From Antrodiella citrinella (lineage: Eukaryota; Basidiomycota; Agaricomycetes; Polyporales; Steccherinaceae): a DNA stretch of 64,000 nucleotides. The stretch covers positions 1-64,000 of the forward strand of contig SGPM01000077.1 of the NCBI GenBank assembly GCA_004802725.1, given 5' to 3'. Position numbers and translations under genes: made by a program. Below, one piece after another: positions 10,187-20,200 of this stretch (within the stretch, counting starts at the first letter, position 1; the number at the start of each line of letters is the position of its first letter). The notes beneath the pieces are model-generated. The model did not search any database. It saw only the letters and a list, made by a program, of their open reading frames with translations, and was not told the origin of the DNA.

Positions 10187-12043
10187 ATGGCTCAACCGAG
10201 GTCAAGGACGTCCGGGACACTCCCCAGGATGTTCGGTCCATCCAGACGAAACAATGACGATGACGATTCTGGCATGCACAGCGACAGCAGCATGCCTTCA
10301 CTTCAGACCGTTTCCGACTCTGACGACGACGGACAGCCCTTCTCAGACAATGACTCCGACTCCGACTACATCTCTGACGACAACGAAGGCGACGAAGGCG
10401 ACAGTCTGGATGAACAACTTCCCCGTTTGGTTCCTACCAGTGATCGTGATGCGGGTCGAAGTATCCCTCGTGTGCCACCAGGCCCTCCATGGCGCCACCA
10501 ACCTCCCGGGGCGCATATGTATACGTATGAAGATATAGAAGGCGAGGACGAGGACGATGGAGTGAATGAGAATGTAGGTCCTTCGCAGGGCAACCTCGGA
10601 GCGAGCCTCCTTCGTGCGTTGGTCGGTATGGATATGGACGTACCACCCCCAGGCCCTCCGGTGCGCACTACATCCATACGTTTTCATCCTTGTCGTCTAA
10701 TACATTGCATCTAGTTCTCAGCCACAAACCCCGTCCTGCGAAGTATCCTCGGCGCCATTCAGTCGTCGCAAGGGCATTCCCGCTTTATGTACGAATACGT
10801 CCGCGACATGCCCGCCCCCCCTGATATGGATCCCCAACGAGCCGACACTATCATCGCGGCGCTAGAGCGCGTACCCAAGGAGCTCATCAGTCGTTACGAG
10901 AAGCTGCGGTCTGGGCACGGAGAGGAAGACTGCGACGGCTGTCCGATTTGCCGGGAGAGCCTCAGCGATTCGCCAGACGAGGCCGTGGAAGACGTCTACT
11001 TGACCCTCTTAGCCGAGCTTCCCTTCCCTCAGGTCCGCCACGACGCCATCCTTGCTTTCCCTTGTCCTGGTAAACACGTCTTCCACGAGACGTGTCTGTC
11101 GCCGTGGCTGGCACGCAAGACGACCTGCCCGTCTTGCAGATTCGACGTAGACCCACATTCCTTGACGTTACGGGTAGACTATCTCCCCCGACCTATTGGG
11201 TCCGGGCGAAGAAGGACAGTCGTCAGACCGAAATGGCAGCCTCCACAAGTGAAACCGTTTCGGGAGTGGTTGGATGACGAAGAGAACAAGTCTTCGGACC
11301 CGCTACCCATCCCTCCACGCGCTCAGGTCTCCCCTGGCGGCTCTCGTGTCGTCACGGTAGACCCAGTTGCACTCGCTCTACCTGTTGAAGGAGAAGAAGA
11401 AGAAGAATCGGACGGAGCTTGGGTCACAGATGACGATGAGTTCGAGGAGGAGTATGAAGACGATGAAGGTCAGCACGACATGAACCCTCCCCCTGTGTCT
11501 TTCGGTCTTCCGAACAGGCCGTTCCGCGTGGCCAACTTCTGGGGCGCACCCGACGATGACACTGACAGTCCAGTTGTCGGCGACCTGGACGACCCCAGCT
11601 ACATCGCGGAACGGCGGCGATTCCTTCGCGGTCTCATGGACCCGAGCAACCCGTTGCAGCTCTTCCTCGGTGACGATGTGGATATGCCAACGCTAGTTCC
11701 AACCCGGGAGCGTACTCGTGCTGAACCGAACTACGATGCAGACGAGGATAGCGACGAGGATGGGCCGCCACCGCTCATGGATGAGCCGAGTCATGTGCGT
11801 CACGTACGCCATCCGGTGTCGTTCTTCTCTCGCGATGAGGGCTTGATCAGCATTCCACATCTTGGTCTCCAGGCGGTCGTTGACGACGACGACGATCTGC
11901 CGCACCTCGTCGGGGAACCTGAGCCAGAGTCAGCTACAAGCCCTGGTTATGAGTCGTGGCCGCGGTTGGACCGTGTCGACTTTGCACAGTGGTTTAATCG
12001 GTCGGACGAGGTAGCTCCAGTCGAGGTGGATGACGTCGATTGA
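10187..12043 (+). CDS. RING-H2 protein, probable E3 ubiquitin ligase, highly acidic
   Basis: Two exons, 10187-10660 and 10715-12043 (phase 0), give 600 residues. A RING-H2 domain lies at about residues 234-299: CPIC, a 37-residue spacer, then C-P-G-K-H-V-F-H-E-T-C and CPSC. The spacing is C-x2-C-x37-C-x3-H-x2-H-x2-C-x10-C-x2-C, within the permitted RING range but with a near-maximal first loop. A conserved helix precedes it (ADTIIAALERVPKELISRYEKL), as in RNF126/RNF115-like ligases. Both flanks are low complexity and very acidic (runs of D/E near residues 25-65, 120-135 and 390-420). E3 activity is inferred from the RING; substrate and location are unknown. No signal peptide or membrane segment is visible. 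Starting at MAQPRSRTSG is favoured because upstream in-frame sequence lacks coding character. Confidence 0.85.
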
Positions 12044-12444
12044 GGGATGGGAGGGAGGAACTGAAGCTAAGCATCAAAGGTATCTCAATGGACTGCTCTC
12101 ATCTCTCTATCACATCTGGCTCTCTATCTCTCTCCACGCAATTCCAATGACACGAATGTACTATTCCAATATTTTGTTTCTTCATCACCAACACCAGCTC
12201 CAGCTCGCTATCCATCCCTACCACCATACCTACTCTCCATCGCACCAAATCTGACTCTTTTAGAGAAGTCGTTCGCAGATCTTCTTGGTCTACTACTTGT
12301 AGGCATGGTGCTTTGCAGTCGTCACCACCAACGGAATAAACTTATCCTATTGTATATTATACGTGCTCGACCTTCCGTTTGCTGCGAAATCGGTATGTAT
12401 AGGCTCGTCAGTGTTGATCGCGTCTCTCTCCCAACCTCCATGTT
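12044..12444. other. Intergenic, no gene seen
   Basis: 3' flank of the RING gene and 5' flank of the TatD-like gene. It is CT-rich, with CTCTAT/CATCAC words. No RNA gene or repeat is evident. Confidence 0.5.
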
Positions 12445-13643
12445 ATGGCGCCGCTCTCTGTGCTCGCTCACGTCGTCGACGTCCATTGCCACCCTACAGA
12501 CTCTCCCATAACAGCTGACATGATGGACGAGCTCCCTATCCGGGTCTGCGCCATGTCCACCCGCCCCTCTGACCAGGCTCTTGTCCGAGACCTCGCGCAG
12601 AGATACCCCGACAAAGTCGTACCCGCCTTCGGTCGGTCGGCCTCGACGTCGTCATGCTCGCGATGATTCTGAATCGTTCATAGGATACCACCCGTGGTTC
12701 TCTCACTGGATATCTACATCCACAGAACCTGAGGGCACTCAGATCTCTAAGGAGGCGCACTACCGCTCCCTCCTCCTATCGCAGTCGTCCTCACCAGAAC
12801 ACAGAGCAGCGTTCGATAGGTTGCTGCCGTACCTCCCAGACCCGACACCGCTGCACGACATCCTGACATCCCTCCGCGCCGACTTGCTCGCTTTCCCGCA
12901 CGCCATGCTCGGCGAAGTAGGTCTCGACCGCTCAGCGCGCATACCCTACACCACACCCTCCCTACCGCCTTACACTCTGCACGAGCCCGCACACGGGACA
13001 CGAAAGGACGTGTTATCGCCGTTCACGATCCCCATAGATCACCAGGTGAAAGTCCTGGAAGTGCAATTGGAAGTTGCGGTGGAGTTAGGACGGAACGTGA
13101 GCGTGCATAGTGTCAAGGCGCAGCTTGCGACTGTCGAGTTGCTGGAGAGGATGAAGGGAAGGTTTGGGAGTCAGTGGGCGGATGTGAGTGTGGATTTGCA
13201 TAGTTGCGGGTTGAGCGCGGAGACGTGGAAGGATATCGAGGTCAGTCAGACCTTGCACCTCAATCTTTCTATCGCTCAAGGGTGTTGCCGTCGGTAAACT
13301 TGTGTAGAGAAAACACCGGAACGTGTTCCTCTCCCTCTCCACCGTGATCAACTCCCGTTCATCCGCACACAAGGTCCTCATCGACGCATGCGGATCTTTG
13401 CGCATCCTCGTCGAGTCCGACTACAACGATATACGGCGATGTGCGCCCCAGACGTGGAACATGGTACAGACTGTGGCGGAGGTCAGGGGTTGGGAGGTGG
13501 AGGAGACGTGGGAAGAAGAGGTGCCGGAGGATAGAAAGAGCTGGGGCGTGGTGAGGAGGTTGGAGGATAATTGGGAGCGGTTTCGGAGAGGTGGGCATTC
13601 GTCGGGGCGGAATAGGCACGGGGAGACATCATCCCAATCGTGA
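12445..13643 (+). CDS. scn1: TatD-family metal-dependent hydrolase (scn1/cut9-interacting type)
   Basis: Exons 12445-12631, 12684-13240 and 13308-13643 give 359 residues. The start reads VVDVHCHPTDS, the first metal-binding HxH motif of the TatD/amidohydrolase fold. AFGYHPWFSHW (second motif) follows the first intron, then HAMLGEVGLDRSARIP (the GEIGLD-like motif with the catalytic acid), NVSVHSVKAQ (metal histidine), VDLHSCGLSAETW and ILVESDYND (late acid motif). The order and the 'cut9 interacting' type of insert match the fungal Scn1 family rather than the shorter bacterial TatD. The expected activity is a metal-dependent phosphoesterase or DNase; the true substrate is unknown. The C-terminal 40 residues are charged. 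Its 3' end faces the GST gene across 125 bp. Confidence 0.85.
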
Positions 13644-13768
13644 AGGAACTTTCAGTGTTATTGCGTACAGTATTGGGTCTCTTATTAACCTCTAGTCTCT
13701 AGAACAAAGCGCATATATTGATATCGATGCGAAATACAGTTATATTGATTCTCCTTACAAACTCGTCC

Positions 13769-14576
13769 TCAGACGACAGTGGTGTACTTGTCAAACTGCT
13801 GAAGATAGCGGTCCCATCTCCCTCCGTCGATTGCCTTTATCCTCTGCCAACCCTTCGAGTCCTCGCCCATGACTATCTTCGCCCAAATCAACCGCCCCGC
13901 TATCTCAATGTCAGCGTAAGTGATCTTGTCACCCCCAACAAAAGGCTTTTCCTTATTCTTCTCGAGCCAGCTCGCAATCTTCGCAAAACCAGCCTCAAGC
14001 TTAGCCCACACTTCTTCGCCCCGCTCGTCCTCCGGCGCGACCTCCTCCAACTTCTTGCCAAAACTAACCTCCCTGGTCCTCCTGAAGTACTCGTAGCTGG
14101 ACGGGTTCAGAGTCAAGGCAGTCGGGAGGACAGACAGACTGTACAGCGGCATCATCAGGGCATCGTTGAACGCGTCGGAGTACGCAGCATGGAGCGCACG
14201 CGTGTTCTTGGGGAACACGAGCGGGGTGTTGGGGTATGTCGTATCCAAGTATTCAGCAATGGCGAACGAGTCGGCTACGACGGTCTTGGTGGATGGGTCG
14301 TAGATGACAGGGAGCGTGTAGTGCGGCGTCACGCCGTCGGATTTGGTCGACGTCTGGCCCGCGCCGATCTTCTTGCAGGAGGCTTCGATGTCAGGGTACT
14401 CAACCCATTCGGTTCTGTACTTCAGTCCTTTCAAGTTCAGCGTGAACCTGCAAGATAAATGATGAGATGGCGCGACCTGGAGTTGGGTTGCGTACGTACC
14501 GAGTGTTCCAGGTGTTAGGAGACCAGGCGTTCGTCTGGGTCTTGCTGGGGATATCGTAGAAGATGATCTCAGACAT
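13769..14576 (-). CDS. Etherase-type (LigE-like, GTE) glutathione S-transferase, copy 1
   Basis: Minus-strand exons 14576-14500 and 14447-13769 (phase 2) encode 251 residues. The thioredoxin-fold N-domain begins YDIP, followed by AWSPNTWNTRFTLNLKGLKYRTEWVEYPDIE; the SPNTW serine is the likely glutathione-activating residue. VIYDPSTKTVVADSFAIAEYLDTTYP is the glutathione-binding cis-Pro/ES-like region. The helical C-domain ends GGRWDRYLQQFDKYTTVV. This matches fungal etherase-related GSTs, related to bacterial LigE, which use glutathione on aromatic substrates including beta-aryl ethers. The substrate here is unknown. Copies 2-4 (40.1, 41.7, 47.7 kb) share the same single phase-2 intron position after the WxTR motif. 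A possible 5'-UTR intron is present (listed separately). Confidence 0.87.
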
Positions 14577-14601
14577 CCTTTGGTAAGTAGGTCGGGTTAA
14601 T

Positions 14602-14665
14602 CTATCCACATAGCACTTTCATCAGCCTTGATCGCGTCCGAGTAAATGCGCCCACGTTCACATAC
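14602..14665 (-). other. Putative 5'-UTR intron of GST copy 1
   Basis: On the minus strand, CAACG|GTATGTG...GTGGATAG|ATTAACC forms a 64-nt interval with good donor and acceptor, 25 nt upstream of the ATG. Confidence 0.4.
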
Positions 14666-14716
14666 CGTTGTCAAATGGAAGAGAGGAGGCTACTGCGCTG
14701 CGATCGAGTAGCAGCT

Positions 14717-14725
14717 CTTTATATA
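14717..14725 (-). promoter_or_regulatory. TATA box of GST copy 1
   Basis: TATATAAAG on the minus strand, about 145 bp upstream of the start codon. That spacing fits if the 5'-UTR intron is real. Confidence 0.5.
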
Positions 14726-15196
14726 CGATCTGAACAGCTGATATAATTAGTCACGTACTGACAAAGATCTGCGAACATACTGCCCGTGTACGAATTCACA
14801 CTGCACAGATTCTGACAGGGGCATGACTTCAAGACGCTATAGTCATCCATACCGTGACTGCTCTCGAGTACACGTCACCTGCTTCTGCTTTCTCAGTGTA
14901 CGGCAGTGTGCCCGAGGGTGCTGTGAGAGGTGTGATTAGTTCTTATGGAATGTGGCAGATACAAGGCATACATACCTTCCGAGTCGAGCGGTCGACAGCG
15001 GTCGACAGCAGAGGAGAGCTGAGGCCTGCCATCGAGCAGAGTCGCACTGACCACGATCACCGTGAAGGTTTAAGACATCCCAATGCGAGGTTTTCTCGTC
15101 GTTTGAAGAAGCAGTTTGAGGAGAAGACACGGCTTCTGGTCAACGAGAAGGCCTGATGGCTAGTGTGAGGGACATAAAAAGAAAGAGAAACAATTA
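14726..15196. other. Upstream region of GST copy 1, no gene seen
   Basis: About 470 bp. It contains a duplicated word GGTCGACAGC (near 14990-15005). No ORF with splice support. Confidence 0.45.
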
Positions 15197-15270
15197 GCCC
15201 ACCGAGGGGGTCGAACCCGCAGCCATCGACTTAAACGAGCGATTTGGCGCGGTATCGAGCCCCGTTGGGC
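15197..15270 (-). pseudogene. tRNA-Lys pseudogene
   Basis: 74 nt, the length of an intronless tRNA. Its 3' half (15197-15234) is nearly identical to that of the tRNA-Lys at 17122, including the T-arm/B-box GCGGGTTCGACCCCCTC. The 5' half is degenerate: the acceptor stem GCCCAAC/GGTGGGC has one mismatch, the D-arm forms only three pairs, and the position before the TTT anticodon-like triplet is G instead of the invariant U. A T-rich tract follows downstream, as for a Pol III gene. Confidence 0.6.
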
Positions 15271-16085
15271 CCGACTGCCCCGGCGATAGTGTTGCCGCGA
15301 GACAAGGTAGAGGTGACGGGTCCGGTCACCTTGTTGACGGGCCGGCGAGCGTTTTTCCGTTGGGCGGAGTGAGTGCGGAGTGCGATGGAGTCCAAACTAA
15401 TGCTTACTAAGCAAGATGTCCGAAAGCGGCAGAACGCACCGTAAACCACTCTCTCTCGCTTGCTCCCTCACTCTCCATCGTCCTCTCATTCGCTCAGATC
15501 TGTGTCGAGTAGCACTGAGTACTTATGCAGAAAGGTGTGACCTGTCCCGCTACACGCTGGCATCATTGGGCCCCATGAACTCGTCGGACGGCGAGCTCTA
15601 GGTTGTCGCTCTTTTTGTTACTCCTTCTGCCTTCCCATGCCGGCAACCGCGTCCTCACAATGGCTAGAGCGGTTCGAAGCCATCGTCGCGAACGACAAGA
15701 TGCAGGCATTCAGTGAGGCCATGATTGGAGGATTTCATCCGGTGGGCTCCCACAACCGTAGATCGGCGTAGCCTGACTATGGGAGAGCATGCATACTATC
15801 CCCTCGTACAATGCCTGGCAAGGCCGTGAATTTGACAACGACCGCTTGCTTGGTATTTCCCTCCGTCGCGACGTGGCTACTAGGAGATACAACTCATTGT
15901 CAACGTGCTAGAACGGCTGAAAACGTTCCTGCTGATGCGAGTGCAGGCGTCGACTTCTCACTTGATAAAGAGGACGATGAGAACGCCCACATGTCATGGG
16001 ACTCTTCGAGGACGATGCGACATGACCTGCAAGGTCTAGTGAGTTGTACTTCAGGACGTCAGCGTGAATCCATTATGCTAACTGC
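15271..16085. other. No gene resolved
   Basis: Short open segments are visible, for example near 15640-15740 and 15811-16040, but I could not join them by splice sites into one frame. It may be a decayed gene upstream of the ORF at 16086. Confidence 0.4.
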
Positions 16086-16631
16086 ATGCCGCAGTTGACT
16101 TGGCGTCTCGAGTTGGACAAGACTGAAAAGGCATACTTCACAGAGAAGCTCACTGATGTGCGTGACAAACTGCTTGGACAGAAAACTAACCGTCAACTTT
16201 TACAGTTCTCACACCAAGTAGCCCAGGCTCTCGCCATACCCCTCGGGAAACGCACAAAGGTTCTGTATAGGCCCAATGAACTCAAGATTATGGCGGAGGC
16301 AGTTATGACTAAGCCTCCGAATCTAAACCTGGTACGTTATTACCACCATTGTGTTTTCCCCCACCGCCTGGCTCATGCCAGACGTCCAGTCTCTGCAACA
16401 CGTCATTCTTTGGAAGGCGATGATGTATACCGCATTGCGATCTCTGTTATCAGTGGCCAAATACCCACTATGTTATTTGAGGTACAAGGTATGGTTTCGG
16501 AACACGAAGGCGAGATCGAGGACGCGGATGTAGGCGTGGAGAACAGCATGGACGAAGACCAGGACGCGGACCTCGGGATTTACGAGGACGCGCAGTTCGA
16601 CGTGAACATATGTGAGAAAAGGACGTGCTGA
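16086..16631 (+). CDS. Hypothetical protein, unrecognised, possibly relic
   Basis: Open frame of 181 codons. The first part is lysine/leucine-rich and looks helical (LELDKTEKAYFTEKLTDVRDKLLGQK). The middle is uncertain: a 50-nt GT-AG interval at 16332-16381 would shift the frame to an early stop, so it is left in. The last third is acidic (EGEIEDADVGVENSMDEDQDAD). I do not recognise a family. A second acidic reading frame follows immediately (16625-16885), which suggests a frameshifted or repeat-derived tail. Confidence 0.3.
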   Translation: MPQLTWRLELDKTEKAYFTEKLTDVRDKLLGQKTNRQLLQFSHQVAQALAIPLGKRTKVLYRPNELKIMAEAVMTKPPNLNLVRYYHHCVFPHRLAHARRPVSATRHSLEGDDVYRIAISVISGQIPTMLFEVQGMVSEHEGEIEDADVGVENSMDEDQDADLGIYEDAQFDVNICEKRTC

Positions 16632-16812
16632 TCTGGAACATCAAGGACGAAGACGAGGACGAGGACGCGCTGGCGCATACCCACGAGAACGAGGAAGAGA
16701 AGAACGAAGACGACGAGAAGAACGCGAACGAAAAGAACGTGGCCAAAAACAAGAACGCGGACGTCGAGGTGAACATGGAGATCACGAACGAGGACGCGGA
16801 CGTGTGTGATGA
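16497..16812 (+). repeat. Low-complexity GA-rich tract (GAGGACGCGGACG / GAACGAGGA words)
   Basis: Degenerate repeats of short GAGGAC, GCGGAC and AACGAG words encode Asp/Glu/Asn-rich peptide in one frame and Arg-rich peptide in another. It is typical of slippage-prone acidic tails. Confidence 0.6.
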
Positions 16813-17121
16813 TGATGCAATGTGGGAGACTGTCAATCGCTCCTATGCTTCTTCGTATGAGCTACTTTTGAATTGCGACATGTAGCTTGTAGCTACCATT
16901 CTTATACGATCAGTCGCAGTGTTATAATCAGACCGGGTGTACACCAAGGGCGTATGAAGAGGGTATCAGGCGCAGACAGAAATATACGCCTGATAATGTC
17001 ATAACACAACCGTTCGTACATATCACATCGGCAGCCAGAGTCCTATAACAGCCAGTCACTGACTTCACCGGTACCCACGGCTAGTCAATGCGTGCGAGTA
17101 AAAAAAGCACAAAAAGACATT

Positions 17122-17230
17122 AGCCCACCGCGGGGGTCGAACCCGCAGCCTTCAGATTAAACACCGCCCGTTTCAGCACCTCACGGAGTCCGTAAAAGTC
17201 TGACGCTCTATCCGATTGAGCTAGGCAGGC
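17122..17230 (-). tRNA. tRNA-Lys(UUU) with 35-nt intron
   Basis: Minus strand. The acceptor stem GCCTGCC/GGTGGGC pairs over 7 bp, with two G-U pairs. The D-arm is GCTC...GAGC, the anticodon stem TCAGA/TCTGA and the loop C-T-TTT-A-A. The T-arm GCGGG-TTCGACC-CCCGC is intact. The intron (17158-17192) follows position 37 directly after the TTT anticodon, the standard nuclear position. The downstream TCTTTTT and TTTTTT runs fit Pol III termination. It would need Sen54-containing endonuclease to mature; that subunit is encoded at 38.1-39.8 kb. Confidence 0.9.
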
Positions 17231-20200
17231 GATATAAGGCACGCTTCCTTGTCGATCGCGATTGGCACACAGAGCTCGGGGTGCAAGCTGGTGCAAGGCG
17301 AATAATACCTCTCAGGGAGCCACGTTGTCATCGTCTCGTGCCCTCTTGTCGTGCCAGTTCTTCGGCTACCATCGGTTTCTTTCCATGGCATTCCAACGGC
17401 ATTCAACCACCAATACCACGAGCCTATAATGCCTTAGCGCAGTTCACGAACACCGGCAGACGTTGGAGAATTGACAGTGGTGTTCGTGACGCCGCTGGCG
17501 GTACAAGATCGCCAAGTGCTCATCCCCGACTAGAAATCCCAGCCCATTCAGTCCTCCTCGACGTTCGACCCGACTCTCGAGAGTGACGCACCGTGACAAG
17601 AGACCGTATTGCGTCCGACCGGGGGAGGAACCTTGACATACACAACGGCAGGGACGCCGAACGGACCGAGACTTGAAGAGGTATAGCTTCGGCCTAACGA
17701 AAGATGCACGGCGAGTTATGTGTTATCATTAATTCCCCTCGTAGGTGTTGTGAGTAACCTGCCAACCGAGATGTGTGCACGGATGATAACTTTCTAAGTG
17801 AACCGATTGAATTGAACTCACTGGCAGTGAAAGCTCTTCCACGCTAATAGGATGGGGATTGATCTGAACGTACGGCTGGTGAAATGACGGACCAGCAGGA
17901 GACAGATTGCGACTTGTGTACCGCATTGCACTTCAAGTTTGTAGGTCTTGCGACCGATAAGCACTGAAGGTCCTATCGTGTCACAGTCGCATCGCGGGAG
18001 GAGTTGCTCGTGGTTAATAGTGCCTTGAGCACCATTGATCTGCAAGCATAACACAGCAGAAATCAAGCAGAAATCACCAGACGACATTCGATCACCGGTG
18101 CTGGACCTTGTGAGAACAGCCCTTCCGGTTGAGTGACCGGACGCCATCACCTGTACCGTGTACAACCTGCCAAGACTAGTGCGAGAAATAAAACACGCAC
18201 CGCGGAAATCTCCAAATCTTGCTGGAGCACATGTAAATATTGTACCACCCGCCACCGTCGTGGAAACCACGAAGATGTGGGGTATGTGAGGGGAAATTTT
18301 AGACCTAGGTCGGTGAGTCAAACTCGAGATTGAGCGATCAGAGATCTGAAGGTGGAGTCAAAAGAAGAGTAGTACCTAACGGGCTTCGGTCGGCTGGAGT
18401 CTCCTAGTGTAACCTCTACGGCACGAGGAAAGCGTTCGGAGACCCGCTGTTCCTTTGATATGTACGACGGCCCACCGGATGTGAGGCGGGACCCGAGGTT
18501 TAACATCGATCTTAATTGAGAGGTCGTTTCTAGTATTCGTTGGACGGCAACTTTCAGTCACGACGTGTACATGTGTTCGTCGACAGATAGGTCCTGCTAT
18601 AGGAACACATACCAAGGGGCATTGTGGATCACGTACGGCATCTCTCCACGACGAAAGGAAATATAGACACTACAAAGCGTCCCCGCGGAGATGTACCTGA
18701 CATACGCAGAGATTGAGTTCAAACATTAATACGCAACGTCGACTGGTCGGAGCGCGGAAAACATACCACGGAATCTGCCGTCGCAAGACATGTCACACCC
18801 ATCCATCCTGGTGATATTGGCCAAAATACGATGGGACCTGCACAATGATGAGATGACTATGACTTGCGCCGTGACACGAAGGAACAAAGATAGACAGCCG
18901 ACCCAGCAGCACGAACAACAGCGACGTACCTAAGGAGAAACGTCGGAGACAACGTGAACATCAGGTATCAAACAATTATCATATGCAGCGTGAACGATTA
19001 CTTTGACAAACGTTCTCCCGTCAGGAGCAGACAGTTACATGTTCGGGATAGCTGCAGAAGAATCTATTCCTGTTCGGCAGAGCTATCAAAGCATACATGG
19101 TCCGCTGCTCCTTCAAGGGCGTGACAAGAAACATCAAGCATGAAGAGAAACATGTTGAAAGACGCTAGATGCCAAACGCACGTCACTGTTATCTTGAGAC
19201 CTGAAATCTCAAAGTCTGTCATACGCAGTATGACCTGGATCATAGGGTTTGAACTTACGAGGTTGAACCGAATTAAGGTCTGCGTACCTTGCGTACGCCA
19301 GAGGAGTTGTCTCTATAGAGATAAGTCATCTCACAGTTCCCTGAAGTGGTAGTGAGAACTCTCACTGGGTCCGTGAACGCCACGAAGAAGTGAGTCAGCG
19401 CTGGAAATGTACGTTGGCATTCCAGTCTTCATTAGGAATCCAGACGATAGCAAAATTGCATCTCAGACGGAACAGCTTCAACCCGGACATATGCCCTGTG
19501 ATAGAAATGGAGCGATGTCTTAAATGAGCGGAGGTAAGACATTTGAACTGCAAACTCCGCGAGCATAGGCACGTACCGTGTCAACTCCGTGTGCATACAT
19601 CGGATGGACGTGTACCTCAGCAAGAGCTCAACGGAAACAGCCACACTTAGGCGTGGTATCCACGTCCAGTGGACATGCCTAGACCTGATTGACATTGTAC
19701 ATGTGGTGAGGTCGGCACAACCAGGTCGGCGAATGACTGCGACAACCTGTGAAGATGCCACTGCCGACAGACAGCGTCATGTTCCTCGTCGGAGGGTGCC
19801 CTATACGATCAAGTCAAAGCAGCATCTCCGATGGCCAGAACAGACGAGCGCGGCGATTGCATTGCATCGAGGCAAGACCGCTGACTTAAGCACCTGCTCA
19901 TATGTCCATATCAGCCAACGAAACGGTCTGTCAAGTCAACGGCTTTAGAAGTTAAACAAGGTGCTCACCAGATGCACGTTGAGGCTTTGCACCGACTCCG
20001 TAGTCACCGGACGTACATAGTGAGGCGATCGGGTCATCCGCGGGGGACATTACCATCGTGTTACAAGGCCCCACCCATCATGCCCCCACAGATGAAAGAC
20101 AGGCGCAGACGGTGATACGGTGTCTTTCATAAGGACGAGCGGTGATGATGAACACAGCGGGAGCTGAACTGCGGATGATTGAAGCCACGAGAAGTAACAG

